Numbered from the stretch's first letter, positions 43,213 to 55,920 are shown. The stretch: 64,000 nucleotides of DNA from Lasiodiplodia sp. COLG20 (GCA_009801085.1 VNWV01000003.1:248001-312000); one strand, 5' to 3'. A program made the numbers and translations. Notes: generated by a model from the sequence alone, not told the origin.

Positions 43213-44437
43213 ATGACCGCCGCCCACGCCGAATCCCACCGCCCTGGCCGCGGTCCCGCCATCTGCCCCACAGACGACGATGCGATTGTCCCCCGGAAGC
43301 CCGCAGCCCAGGCCGGCGCCAGAAAGCTCGACAAAAGGAGTTGGGAATACATCATCAAGAGCGGCGTCGCTGGAGGCGTGGCCGGATGCGCGGTATGCGC
43401 CCCTTTCCATATCTGCAAGCGCATATCGGGACTAATAGTGGCTGTAGGCTAAAACAGTTGTTGGACCCCAGGATCGCGTGAAGATCCTCTTCCAAGCCTC
43501 CAACCCCCAATTTCAAAAATACACCGGTTCTTGGAGCGGTGTGGCCATTGCACTAAGAGACATATACCACCAGAATGGTGTGCGAGGCTTGTTCAAGGGC
43601 CACTCCGCAACATTACTACGAATTTTCCCTTACGCCGGCATCAAATTCCTCGCGTACGAGCAAATAAGAAACAAGGTCATAAAGAACAAGGAACAAGAGA
43701 CGCCGTTTAGAAGATTCATTAGCGGGTCCATGGCGGGGACCGTCTCCGTATTCTTCACCTATCCTTTAGAAGTCATACGCGTCCGCCTTGCCTTCGAAAC
43801 GCGCCAGGATGCACGATCAACACTCTCAGGCATCTGCAAAATGATTTACCGCGAGACATCGTCCACAGTACATCCTGCAAGTCCTCAAACAGGCGGCTCG
43901 ACCGTCGGTCGCGTTGTCGGAGCGCCCGTAGCAGTCGCCGCTACCACTGTTGAAAGGATCACACCGCGAAGCGGCCTCGCCAACTTCTTCCGCGGCTTCA
44001 CCCCCACCTTGTGGGGCATGCTACCGTATGCCGGCTGCTCGTTCCTGACGCACGACACCATCTCCGATTTGCTGCGCCATCACTCCATTGCCGCACACAC
44101 GACTATTCCGAACACCGAGCGCCCCGACGACATGCGCGGCGGGCATAGACCGGCACAGTTGAGGTCGTGGGCAGAGTTGACGAGCGGCGGATTGGCCGGC
44201 TTCTTCAGCCAAACGGTTTCGTACCCATTCGAAATCATCCGCCGGAGAATGCAGGTCGGCGGCGTGGTGGGCGACGGGCACAGGCTCGGCATGACCGAGG
44301 TGGCGCGGAGAATCTGGCTAGAAAGGGGGTGGAGGGGCTTCTTTGTCGGTTTGACGATCGGCTACGTCAAGGTCATACCCATGGCCGCGACGAGTTTCTT
44401 TGTGTATGAGCGCGGGAAATTCTACTTGGGTATTTGA
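43213..44437 (+). CDS. LEU5: Mitochondrial coenzyme A carrier (LEU5/SLC25A42 family)
   Basis: Exon 1 (43213-43392) and exon 2 (43448-44437) give 389 residues. The splice joins GVAGGVAGCA to AKTVVGPQDRVKILFQ, the first carrier signature; the second is PLEVIRVRLAFE and the third PFEIIRRRMQVGG. GLFKGHSATLLRIFPYAGIKF and GFTPTLWGMLPYAGCSF are typical of the CoA/LEU5 branch. It brings CoA or its precursor into the matrix; yeast leu5 mutants are leucine auxotrophs because isopropylmalate synthase lacks acetyl-CoA. An insertion of about 40 residues in the second repeat (Thr/Pro/Val-rich) is common in fungal LEU5. The start at 43213 was chosen as the nearest ATG with family-like length; 43114 is possible. 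Confidence 0.9.
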
Positions 44438-45587
44438 GCGGTGCATATCAAAGGCGTTTAGAGAGGGACGGGCGGCTTCACATGGTCATGGATCGGGGCC
44501 CGTGGATGGAATGTGAGCGGCCGTGGGAATCGGCATGTTTATACCGCCGATGGTAGATACAACCCTATCGATTATGATTCCTTGCCCAACTGCCTAAACG
44601 GCATTCCGGTGTTGGATTTCCCTTATGCGCACCAGCACCCGCGACTTTGTTTCTATTCAAAGTCACAAAGCGTCCTCCACATTGGCGGAGTTACAGCAGT
44701 CATCTCGACGTGAATAACAGTGACAAGATAGAAAGGCAACCAACATATGGGATGTTTTCTGTACAGCTCTCTCTTATCGATTATTTTACGCCGTCAAGAG
44801 TGCGCATTACTTGCGAATTTTCGACATAATAGATTTGAATTTCTGAGGACTTCAATTGTAAAATTATAGCAAAGTAGGAACAATATTTGAGACGGTTATC
44901 ATGCTTTTTCTTAATTATAAACTTCTTCTACGGCAGTATTAGAACTGTGCATCATAGTTGTCGATAGTAGGGGTATTCTAGCGGAAGACCAACGCGAGTA
45001 ATAGTAGGGTCTTGGAATAGGGGTAAGTACGGGCCCTAGGATAGATGGATTTTTATATATTTGCAAGTAGTTGTTGAACTGCCCGTAGCACAAGCGAAGT
45101 ATTCACGCTAGCGTTCGGCTGCAATAATCCTCTGTAAGTGGTGATACTGTATGGTAAGATTCTACTTTCGCATGTTAGTGAACCGCTAACACTGCACAAA
45201 GTCGTAGTGAGCAATATCGCTTCTATTTAGAATTTATCGTTCTAGTTGAGAAGTAAAACTCAATCTAGGACTGTCAAGATATACCTTCCTATCAACTGTT
45301 CAGCAATGTGACTACTGCTCCGAACGTAACCTACGATTTCCCATGATGAAGACGCTTTAATTACAACAGCACATAAGTACACTGGCGCCGCTTTGCCGGA
45401 CCGGAACCCAAGCTGTCGTGATTCATGACTTTACGAGTTCTAAAAATGCAAACAAGCTTCAAAGTTGCCAAGGTTGATGATATACGGATACGAGCCATCA
45501 AGGATGAATCACTCCATCTTTCTTTCTGAGTACCATTATGTACACCAACCCCACTATTCGCGCCTACCAGGGTATCCGCAGCACCAA
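44438..45587. other. AT-rich convergent spacer
   Basis: Between LEU5 (+) and NPR3 (-) lies 1.15 kb that turns strongly AT-rich from about 44.7 to 45.4 kb, in contrast with the GC-rich genes around it. There is no recognisable coding frame. It could be long 3' UTRs or an old RIP-degraded insertion. Confidence 0.45.
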
Positions 45588-48413
45588 CTACCAATGTCTC
45601 ACGAAATACAGTACATTTCTCTCCCTCAACACGCCCAGCACGCTCCACACCCTCTTCCTCTTTATCCCTTCTCTCCCCGCAATATCATCCAGCGCATGCC
45701 TCCCGTCAAAATACTTCAGCAACGCCGGCCACAAGTCTCTGACCTCCTTCTCGACGCCCTCGTCGCTGACGAAGCTGCTCCTAATGTGCTCGATCCACCG
45801 AGCCTCTAGCGCGTTCGCACGCTGCGGGCTGTAAATCATGCGTGGCGCGTAGTCAGCCGGGTCCTTCGATGCCGCGTGGCCATGGCCGGCGTGGTGGTGC
45901 ATGTGCGACCCACCGAGGGCGGCGCCGCCGTGGTGGTGATGGAGCTGGGAGGCGCTAGCGCCGGGGCCGCCGGCGCCACCGCTGCCGCCGTTCAGGTGGT
46001 GTGGGTGGTGCAGGTGGTGGCGGAGCGAGTTGGCCGTGCGCTGGGGCGTGTTGGGGGTGCCGTGCGGCATGCCCGACGACGCGTTGGACGAGACGGTGCT
46101 GAGCCCCGTCAGCGACGTGGCTGAGTGAGAGACGTGCAGCGCCGAGGCGTACAGCGGTGAGTTGCGGTGTGCCGTTGGGCTGGTCGTCAGGCTCGAGGAG
46201 CCGCCCGGGTTGCTGGTCGTCGACGACGCGCGTAATTGAGTCCGCGAGCTGTATCCGCCGTCCGACGCCGTTTCCGACCGCGGAGAGCGCTCTTCGCGGC
46301 GGTAGCTGTGTATCGGTGTCGAAGGCACGTCGTCGCTGGCTATGGTGGCGCGGTCGGACCCGTCGTCCGAGTGCAGCTCAAGCGCGGCATGCCTCTCCCG
46401 TGCTGCTTGCATGGCGGCTCGCGCAGCTTCCTTGGCTTCGCGCTCCATGATGGTTGCAACCTCAGCTTGGACCTCGGGAGAGACACGGATCCAGGCAAAG
46501 GTACGGAGTTGAGTCACCCAGCCACCGCGCATCAGCCAAGCAAGGATATCCATGTACGCAATACGGTGGTCTTTACTGGGTATTATGGTGCCGTATGTCC
46601 GTGGTGACTGGTTTGAAAGGAAACTGAGCATCTTGGGAAGCGAAGGGAGCGTGGGAAAACGTGCCGCATATGCTGGAATGGCCTGGGGCAGTTTCCGCAT
46701 GTCAGCGTTAGGAGAGACGATGTAGATGTCCCTGTGGTGAAGTGGCGGGATGGCTCGCGCCCGGCGCCAGTAGATGAGGTGTGCCGCGATGAACTCTAGA
46801 TCAGCTACGGGGATCTTGTTCTGAAGCGCGAGTTTGTGAAGTGACCTCGTGGGTTCCAGGTTGCTGATGTAGAAGGCCAGTTGTGCGGAGTGTTCTTTAG
46901 CATCTCCTTCGATTTCCTTGAGAAGGGTCTCTTTGTCTTCTAGCAGCAAAAGAGCAGAATGCGGCGTGAGTGCAATAGTAAAACCGGGGTCGGCTTCAGT
47001 GTTCTCGTCTGGGAGATTTGCAGTCGTTAGCCATAGTCCTGGCATCTGTGGTTCCGTTGGTCGAGGTATATAAGGGGTAGAAGGAGCCTGAGGTATTTGA
47101 TATGAGGCGTCAGCCAAGGTCGCAAGGTTGATATGTGCAATCTTGTTATTGGAGATGGCATCGTAAATGATGGCGATGGCCTTTGCTAAGGGCGATGCTG
47201 AGATGATGCTGTGCCAAAGCATGGACATAGGTTCTCCTGGCCAAATAATTAACCGTCAATCGCCGACATGATATTGCTCTCAACACTCACTGTTCTCTTT
47301 TGCCTTATTCTTTAGGTTGAGAATGATCTTCGATTCTCTCCATACATAATTGGTCTTAGCCTGCTCATATTTAAGGTCCTTCGCAAACTTGCGAATGACG
47401 TTATCATACATCTCGCCGGTCCGGAGCTGGTACTCCAATGCTGGAGGGTTTAGCACAAACACAACATTGAACATGGTCATCTCAGTATCTCCACCAGCAG
47501 TGGAAGCACTTTTTGCATCTGAACCGGCATCGGAAGCTTCGTCAGACATTCTATGTCCGTATCCTGGCTCGAAGCCTGGAGGAAGTTCAATGGTGGGCAT
47601 ACCGTCTTCAGGGCCATTTACGTCGACGCCTTCATCTTCATCGTCGGCCAGCGCACTCTCATGACCATCCGATTCCTGGCCATTGCTGTTGTCCCGCAGT
47701 TCCTCTTGATTGGCAGCCTCGCGCTTTTTCTCGCTCCTTCTCCTCTTCCTCCAAGCACCGTTCCCCTTTGCAAACATAGGATGGCCTAAGAAGCTGAGTC
47801 CCTCCATCCCCACCTCGAACTTTCTCTTATTGAACGATTTGCCAGGGCAGAGCAATTTCTCTAATCCTTCCGTCTTGAATCCCATAACGCTCTCCCATTC
47901 GGGTCCTCCATCTTCTTGCGCACTAATGCCACCTTTCTTCCCTGGCGGGCCTGACCCTCCAGCACCTCCCCTTACCTCCTCATCCCTCAGACCCGTATCA
48001 TCATCATCGCCAACTTCTTCCGTGACATCCTCACTTGCCGACCTCAAGCTCCTTTGCCCTCTGCTCCGTCCGTCCCTCAGGCCTGTCCCTCTGCTCGTAC
48101 CCTTACTTGTGCCTCTGCTTCCTGCCCTGCTCGCGCCCTCAGCCTCGGACGCCTCGTCCGACCCAGCGGCGTCGCTATCGCCGCCTTCAGAGCTCCAGCC
48201 GCTGCTAGTCGTGCTGCTCGTCGAATCATCGTCATCGTCGGTCAGCGTGGAGCCGGACGTGCCGTACCATTGCGGGTGTTGCGGCGTCGCGTTGGCGGGC
48301 CCTACGGGATGCGGCGGGTAGTGGAAGACCAGGCGCGGGCCCGAGAGCGACTTGATCACGAGGAGGATGGCGACGAGCGACGGGTTCGGCGGGAGGATGT
48401 TCGGCGACGGCAT
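45588..48413 (-). CDS. NPR3: NPR3, subunit of the SEACIT/GATOR1 complex
   Basis: Exon 1 (48413-47291) and exon 2 (47236-45588) give 923 residues. The N-terminal longin-like domain starts LVAILLVIKSLSGPRLVFHYPP, is interrupted by about 200 low-complexity acidic residues, and resumes with MGFKTEGLEKLLCPGKSFN, FVLNPPALEYQLRTGEMYDNV and WHSIISASPLAKAIAIIYD. The central part has LYWRRARAIPP-like and HRIAYMDILAWLMRGGWVTQL segments, and the end (DIAGREGIKRKRVWSVLGVL) is a winged-helix-like module. NPR3 with NPR2 and Iml1 restrains TORC1 when amino acids are scarce, at the vacuole. A striking His/Gly-rich stretch (HHLHHPHHLNGG and following) lies around residues 790-860. The splice keeps the conserved LWHSIISAS stretch in frame. 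Confidence 0.92.
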
Positions 48414-48922
48414 GTCCGCTTATTCTCGTGTTTGCGTGGGCGTATGTTTTCGTTGCGTTCGCGCGCGCGCGTTCTGTGCGTCGTGTTTTGCGGCGGGACG
48501 TGTCGGTCGTGGTCAGGGTGTCGGGTCGTGGGCGTTGCGATTGTACCGCTGAGGCACTGCCCAGAGATTTTAAGTTTTAGTCATTGCTGTGGAAGGTGCG
48601 TTTGGTGGTGGTGGTGTGGAATGCGGAGCGGTACCCACGCGAGCGCATGGTGGGGACCGAGCTCCCCCGGGTATGACGCTTAACGTTGATCAACCGGCAG
48701 CTCGGTATTTTCTTTACGTAGTGACAATGGCCATTGTGCGCTTGATTATAGTTACAGCTATTCCAAAGGGGTGCCGTGATTTAGCTCTTGCTTTTATTTT
48801 CTCTAATTTCGCTCCTAAACCGCTGTGCCTCTCGCAATGGTCGTACAGTCTACGTGAAGGCAGAGATCTACCGATATCTTCGCTCATACGCCCCTCAACC
48901 AATTGCCGGAATATGCAGCGCT
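48414..48922. other. NPR3 promoter and ODC 3' region
   Basis: About 500 bases between tandem minus-strand genes. A GT/GC-rich part with a CGCGCGCG run near 48460-48470 lies upstream of NPR3, then an AT-rich part with the ODC 3' UTR. No other gene is seen. Confidence 0.5.
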
Positions 48923-50140
48923 CTATTCGCCCCTCATCTTCCTGAAGAAATCCAGAACGCCGGTGTAGACGACGAGCAGAATACCACCACCCGGTCCCAG
49001 ACGCAGCACCTTGGGCAGGAAGCCCTTGTACAACGCGGCGAAACCCTCCTCCTTCATGACCGTGCCAAGAGCCGGCCAAGCCCAGTTGTACTTGGGAACG
49101 ACACCGGGAATCTTGGGAGTGTTCTGGATGCGCGACTTGACAACGTCCATAGGCGTGTTCACGATGGTACCAACCGTGCCACCAATGGCACCGGAGAGCA
49201 AGTCGTTCCTGATCTGCGAAGTCTTATCCGCTGCTTTGGGCAGGAGCGCGCGGACCTGGAAAATGCATCCGAAGTAACCAGCGTTCCACAGGATGTGCCT
49301 CCACAAGGTACTCTCGAGGCCCTGGTACAGAGTGAGGGGACCCTCATGCTTAACGATCTTGGAGACGCAGTCAAGCATGCCGGTGTACTTGCCGGCCTGG
49401 GCCTTGTCTTGCAGACGAATCTTGACCAGCTCGAAGGGAACGACGACGAAGGACTCGGTTGCACCAGCGGAGGCGCCGGTCAGAACGGAAAGACTCTGGG
49501 TCATCTGCGCCTGGCCAAACAGGTTGCGGTAGAACTTTCCCCACTCGTCGTTGGCAGCGAACTTGGTAGCCCTGGAATAGGTCAATCCTCACACTTCGGC
49601 CGGAGGAAATGTAGCATACCTCTTGGGAGCCTCCATCATGATGGGCGCGCTGATACCACGGTACAGGCGCGAGAAACTAGGCACACGTCAACGCTGCGGT
49701 CTTCTCTCCGACTCGAAATTATTGTCATACCCCTCGTTCTTGATGATCTTCCTGAAGCAGTCCAACATGCCATTGTAGGCTTCCTCACCAGCACCCTTGC
49801 CAGTCTGAAGCTGCCTATGTTGTCTCAGTAAGTCTGCGCGTCGGTCGGCCGGAAGCTCCGTGCTTACACTCTGGTCTTGACCACGTCAAGCGGGTACCTG
49901 GGGTCTGCATCAGCCAATGTCACCGGAAAGACTGAGGAAGAGCCTTACATGACGAGAATCTATTGCAGGAGCGCGCATTAGCACTAAGATCATGCGATCA
50001 ACGTGTGCGACGACTCACCTCGGAAACACCAGCCACCGCACCTGCGCGGAAAATTAGTCCATTGTTGTCGCAAGGCGCAAAGAGCATGGCTTACCGGCGG
50101 CGAACTGGTAGATAAAGGGGAGGGGCTTGTCGGTTGCCAT
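48923..50140 (-). CDS. Mitochondrial 2-oxodicarboxylate carrier (ODC1/ODC2 family)
   Basis: Seven exons (50140-50095, 50041-50019, 49959-49949, 49897-49868, 49814-49731, 49676-49620, 49571-48923) give exactly 299 residues. The N-terminus DKPLPFIYQFAAGAVAGVSE and the segments GFSRLYRGISAPIMMEAPKR and RATKFAANDEWGK match yeast Odc1/2 closely. The three signatures are PLDVVKTRVQ, PFELVKIRLQ and PMDVVKSRIQ. The carrier exchanges 2-oxoadipate and 2-oxoglutarate across the inner membrane, serving lysine and tryptophan metabolism. The 5' half is split into very small exons of 46, 23, 11 and 30 bases; the 11-base exon encodes ILV plus part of Met in EILVMYPLD. Reading frame and homology both require it. 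It is divergent from DNA2. Confidence 0.93.
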
Positions 50141-50545
50141 GGCGTCGGTGTGGTGAGGTGCAGCAGGTGGAAGAGTCAAAAGAAGGGTTCAGCGGAAGTT
50201 GTGGAGGAGATGCGGCACCGGCGCGCAAGAGCGGAAGCGGAAGATAAGGCGGATGGCAGCTAGAGTGGAGAACGGATGATGCCTTTTCCCCAAATGTAGG
50301 CAAGCGAAACCGGACCGGGCAAGGGCAGAGCGGCAGAAAGCAGACACAGCGCGCAATTGCAAATGGCGGCGCCGACGCTGGATCTCGAGGGCCTGAGCGC
50401 GGGTTTGGTGCGTGCGCTCGAAAGATCAAGCGGAGCCCCGATGCTTGGCAGCCGATGTCCGGCGCAACGGCAGTGCAAAAAGGCGCGCTCGCTGATTGGC
50501 CTGCTGCACGTGCGCGCGTCATCACCCTAGCAGCAACAAACCCCG

Positions 50546-50551
50546 ACGCGT
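50546..50551. promoter_or_regulatory. MluI cell-cycle box (MCB) upstream of DNA2
   Basis: A palindromic ACGCGT lies 60 bases before the DNA2 start codon, with related GACGCGC and CGCGCGTC words on either side. MBF binds this site in front of S-phase genes in yeasts. Regulation here is inferred. Confidence 0.45.
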
Positions 50552-50610
50552 CTTCCTCGACGCGCATTTCTCCGCTGCGCTCCCCCGCCCTCGACTGCCA
50601 TCGCCGCTCC

Positions 50611-53600
50611 ATGGCGAGCCGCCAGAAGTCCTTCTTCGACCAAGAGCACGGCGCTCGGGTAACGCTTCCTTCGCGCTCCTGTTCTGCAGCACGCTGACGA
50701 CGTGTTCTAGGAATCGCGTCCCCAATGGCACCGTGCCCGCAGCGCCAATGATATGTTCAAAAGGCCCAATCTCGACAAACGCGAACCTGCCATGACCGGT
50801 CCTCCGATCAGAGCGTCATCCCAGTCAAGGAGGAAGCTGAAGGGATTCCAATTTATTGAGGGTGCTCCCGAATACGTTGACGAGAAGGAGAACATGCCCC
50901 AGGTTGATCCTCCCAAGGACTCCGATGCTGGTGGAGATGCCTCTGTTTTTGCTGCACCATCTCTCCAGCAGCCAAAGGCCTGCCCTGCGACTCCTGCCGC
51001 CCCCAGGCATCCGTTAGGTGATAGAGACGAGCCTTCAGATTCGACCATCAAACGGACACATTCACCAGACGAGATAGGATGGGGTGCTCCTACTCAGACC
51101 CAGCACACACCGATTCAGAGGAATCCCAAGAGAAAGCGGAGGAACTCTTCGCCGGTTTCCTCCCAACGCGATACCATGGAGCCGCCTGCTTCGAAGATGA
51201 CGACCGAGACTCCACGAGCAGAACCCGGCCAAGCTTTACTGGCCAGATACAGGAATGCATTCAACACGGAAACTCCTAGCATGTCCAGGACTGCCGACCT
51301 CATAGGAGAATCGTCACCCCGTGATGGCTCCGTGAGTGGATTGAGGAGGTACTACAGCTGTGTTGAGTGGTCTACCACAAATGCCCGAAGGAAGAGATCA
51401 AGGACGAGCGGAATCTTTCGCGCACACTCAAATGCAAATGATAGTAGGGACGCCAGTGCAGCTATTACTCAACCCAGGCCGCGCAGTAACTGGCAAAGGA
51501 GTCTCAAGGAAATCAGCCAGATCCTGGAAGAACCTGCAAGGCAGAATGCCCCTTCCAGCTCCGAACCTATTCCAGAACTGCCTGCTTTGCAATCCTCAGC
51601 GCCTCCGCCATCACCCTTGAACGGTCGAGGTAATTCGAGAGAACCCGGTGATGAAGGCCTACACCACGAGAATGTGGGCGCATCGGACACTGACACCCTG
51701 ATGGGTAATGACTCGGGGGATGAGTTCGGCAGTTCGGATTTCGATGATGATTTCATCGAAGCTGCCGTTGCTGCGACTTGTAGTACCCAGAAGATGCTAG
51801 ACCCGCCGTCCAGCGCTCCTGATCACGAGCCATCTGCGCCGCAGGTCGATACAGCGCCACTTCCACAGCCCGATGTCACGGAGAACAATCCTCATACCAA
51901 AGATTCTGACGACTTTGGGTTTGAAGATCTCGACGACAATGACTTCGAAGATGCGATCAAGGATGTGGATTCTCAGTTATCTCGGCCAACAACAGCCCAC
52001 GCTTCGGAGCCGCCGCCAGCGGACCAGGAAAGACAGGCTGTGCAAGAAGTCCATGTTATCCAAGATGACGACGACAACGACCCGTTTGATGGCGATGATT
52101 TTGATGACGAGGATTTCGAAGAAGCTGAAAAAGCAGCCACACAGGCAGGAGGGGTTAGCGGGATATCTGTGCGTACATAATGCCCTATTTACCAGAGTAG
52201 CATTAACTGAACTATTGGAGAGTGAGCACAGCAGATGCATCGGTACGATTCAGCGTTATCTTGTTGTGGACGTCGTAGAAGGCCAGTATAAAAATGGAAG
52301 GGACATCATGCTACCAGAAAAGGTCTTTATTCCGCAACCCCTTCATCGAGGACATCAGCTAACACTACACAGGTCCTAGTAGTTGAGGATGACAAAACGA
52401 AGAAGGTCAAAGCGATTACTCTTCGGGAGGCATGGTGCGATACTCCCTGCACCAAGGGTTCCTACGTCCATGTCATTGGCGCGTTCACGGCCGACGGACA
52501 GTGCACTATAGACGATGACAACAACATGATCATCCTCCATCCAGATCATCTCATCTCAGCTACGACAGTTGGAGACTCCTTTAGCTGCATGCGGAAAGCT
52601 GTATTGCAAGATCGCGTCAAAGCTACCAGCGATGCAAACGAGTCTGCGATGATAGGCACTATCCTGCACGAGGTGTTCCAGGAGGCATTGAAAGAGAACC
52701 GATGGGATCACCAATGGCTCGTCGATCTGATCCAACATATCATTCCCAGGAAGTTTGAGACTATTTTAGAGATTGGCCTCACAGTCGAGCACGTCATTGA
52801 TCGCTTGGTCAGCAAGATCCCGCATATTCAGGCTTGGGCTAAGGTGTTCGTCAAAGCTCGTCCGGATGTAAGTTGCTTCCAGTCTCTCTATCTCCTGTTA
52901 CTCAGCTAACATTGCACAGTCCGATGCCGTTGTCAGAGATCGAAACGGAAAGACGGCGCATATGAGCGTCAACAAGCTTCTTGAGGTTGAGGAGCACATT
53001 TGGTCGCCAATGTACGGACTTAAGGGCAACGTCGATGCCTCTGTACAGGTCTTCATGCGGGACGAATCTGGAGAGAGGACTCTCACTGTGCCGCTTGAGT
53101 TGAAGACAGGAAGGGCCGTGAACATTTCACATCAGGCGCAAACAGCATTGTATACACTATTGATGTCCGACCGATACGGTATGTCTCTTGAATCAAGATG
53201 CCTCTCGAGCAAGTGAGCTGACCAAAGTAGATGTGGATGTTACCTATGGCGTACTGTATTACTTGGAAAGCTCCGACACCAAGCGCATCCCAGCCATCCG
53301 CCGCGAGATTCGCCAGATGATCATTCAAAGGAACGAACTCGCCTGCTACGTTCGGGAGCGATTAAAGCTTCCGCCGATGACAACGGACTCTCATCAATGT
53401 AACAGGTGTTATGCTCAAGACACGTGTTTCCTGTACCACAGACTTGCAGAAGATGGTGCAGGTGAGTCACTCGGAATGCCAGCAAAGAAAAGATTCGAAG
53501 AGCTGGTCCGCAATCTTAAAGTTCCGCACCAAGACTTCTTCCGGAAGTGGGACTATCTTCTGACGAGGGAAGAGTCGGAGATGAAAAGATTTCATCGTGA

Positions 53601-55920
53601 GCTCTGGACAATGCTTAGCGATGAGCGTGAGAAGCTGGGCAGATGTTTCGCAAATGTCGTGGTTGAACCCGGTTCTTTCCAGGAGTTGCCAGAGGGGCAG
53701 AAGATTAATCGCTTCCAGTACAACCTCGTCAAGCACAACGCCCCTGCTGGATTCTCTTTCACAGAATCTCAGATCGTTGTCGGTGAACCTATTGTCATCT
53801 CAGATGAAAAGGGTCACTTCGCCTTGGCCAATGGCTACGTCATCTCGGTTCGAAAGCTATCGATCGCGGTGGCCGTAGACAGGCGCCTCCACAATGCCCG
53901 CACCAGGGAGCCAGATTTCCACCCGGAAAATAACCAAGCGTTTGCAGGTCTTATGGATGTCACCACTGGGATGGTTGCATCATCGAAGCATGCTGGATAC
54001 GAGGACGAACCAATTCTCTACCGCCTGGACAAAGACGAGTTCAGTAACGGCATGGCTCTGGTTCGAAACAATCTCATTCAATTGATGAACGATGGGGACT
54101 TCAGATCTACCGCTCTGCGCGCGCTTATTGTCGACGGGAAGGCTCCGACGTTCAAACCAAGTTCAAGTGGATACTCAATTCGGGCACAGTCGCAGTCTAT
54201 GGTCATGAACTCGGACCAAGAGGCTGCGGTGGATAAAGTGTTCTCTGCAGAAGACTACGCTCTCGTTTTGGGCATGCCTGGAACGGGCAAGACAACGACC
54301 ATTGCACACATCATCCGGTCTTTAGTCGCAAGAGGCAAGAGTGTTCTCTTGACGTCTTACACGCACACCGCTGTGGATAACATCCTGCTCAAGATCCGCA
54401 ATGATGGCATTGGTATCTTGCGCCTTGGCGCTGCAGCTAAGATCCATCCGGATGTCCACGAGTTTGCAACGGTGGCCGCGACTCCTTCAAACACGTTGGA
54501 GGAGCTGGAACGTACTTGGAAGGATCCTCCAGTTGTAGCGACCACCTGCCTGACTATCAATCATCCAATCTTCCGTCGCCGCCTGTTCGATTACTGCATA
54601 GTCGATGAGGCGTCTCAAATCACCCTGCCTGTTTGCTTAGGACCCATCCGAATGGCCAAGCGATTCATCTTGGTTGGTGACCATTATCAGCTGCCGCCGC
54701 TTGTCCAAAACAAAGAAGCCCAGGAAGGTGGACTTGATGTCAGCTTGTTCAAGCTATTGTCGGAAGGCCAGCCTGACGCAGTCGTTAGTTTAGAGCATCA
54801 GTATCGCATGTGCGCGGACATCATGTTGCTCTCCAACACGCTCATCTACGACGGCCGCCTCAAATGCGGCAACGACTCAGTCGCTAATCGTGCACTCACG
54901 GTGCCAAACATCGACGCTCTTGAGCGCTACCATTCCTCTGTTCAATCTCAGCGCGGCCGCTCTAGCAACCCGTTCATGACGCCGCGTGATGCCGCTGTCG
55001 CCTGCGCCGGCCACGATTCAAGCAGCTGCTGGCTCACCCACACCCTCTCCCCCTCCAACAAAGTCGTCTTCCTCGACACGGACGCCCTCTCACCCGCATC
55101 GCAAGAAACGCTCTCCTCCGGCAGCCGCATCGTCAACGCGCTCGAATGCACCATCACCTTCCAGGCCGTCGAGGCACTGCTGGTGGCGGGCATCCCGGCG
55201 TCGGAAATCGGCGTCATCACCTTCTACCGCTCGCAGCTCGCGCTGCTCCGCCACGCGCTGCGCCACCGCGCGCCGGCGCTCGAGCTGCACACGGCCGACA
55301 AGTTCCAGGGCCGCGACAAGGAGGTCGTCGTCGTGTCGTGCGTGCGCAGCAACGAGGCGTGCCTCGTCGGCGACCTGCTGCGCGACTGGCGCCGCGTCAA
55401 CGTCGCGGTCACGCGTGCGCGGAGCAAGCTCGTCGTCGTGGGCAGCGCGCGCACGCTGAGGGGAAGCGGGGAGAAGACGCTCAAGGGGCTCGTGGATATC
55501 TGCGAGGAGAAGGGGTGGGTGCGGAGTTTTAGGGCCGGCGAGCTCGAGGCGCACGTCTTTGAGGAGTGGGGGGCTACGCAGACGCAGCGGACGAGCGGCG
55601 GCGATGGTAATGGTGCTCCCTCGGCGGCGTTCGGGAGGCAGAGCCCTGTGAGGAAGGTGGCGAGTCCGAGGAAAGTGGCGAGGAGTCCGAAGAAGATTGG
55701 CCCGTTGAGGCTGCGGGATGCGAATGCGGCTGTCAAGCCGATGGCTGGGAGTCCGGTCAAGAAGAGGGTGCTGGGGGAGAGCAGTGGGAATGGTCGTGGT
55801 GGTGGGGGAGGGAGGTTGAAGCTTCCGGAGAAGAGGGGAAGGGTGGGACAGAAGGTGCTGTTGAGCAACAAGCCGGTGTTGAGAGATATTGTTAATGAGG
55901 TGTTGGATGAGGAGTTGTGA
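50611..55920 (+). CDS. DNA2: DNA2 nuclease-helicase
   Basis: Six exons (50611-50658, 50711-52168, about 52227-52322, 52373-52867, 52920-53178, 53231-55920) give about 1681 residues. The start of exon 3 is the least certain boundary. The first 500 residues are disordered and acidic, with QKSFF near the N-terminus and a KEN motif at 75-77. The RecB-like nuclease has GTILHEVFQEAL, GLKGNVDAS, LELKTGRA and HQAQTALYTLL; four Fe-S cysteines are one in SCMRKAV and three in CNRCYAQDTC. The SF1B helicase has GMPGTGKTTT (Walker A), DEASQI (Walker B), QYRMCADIM, DKFQGRDKEVV and VAVTRARSKLV. DNA2 trims long Okazaki flaps and resects DNA ends with Sgs1. A basic tail of about 130 residues follows. Introns are 50-58 bases. 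Confidence 0.93.

Noticed and set aside
48788..49831. 347-codon plus-strand frame opposite the ODC carrier
   Set aside because: It is the antisense of clearly coding exons and has no recognisable motif.
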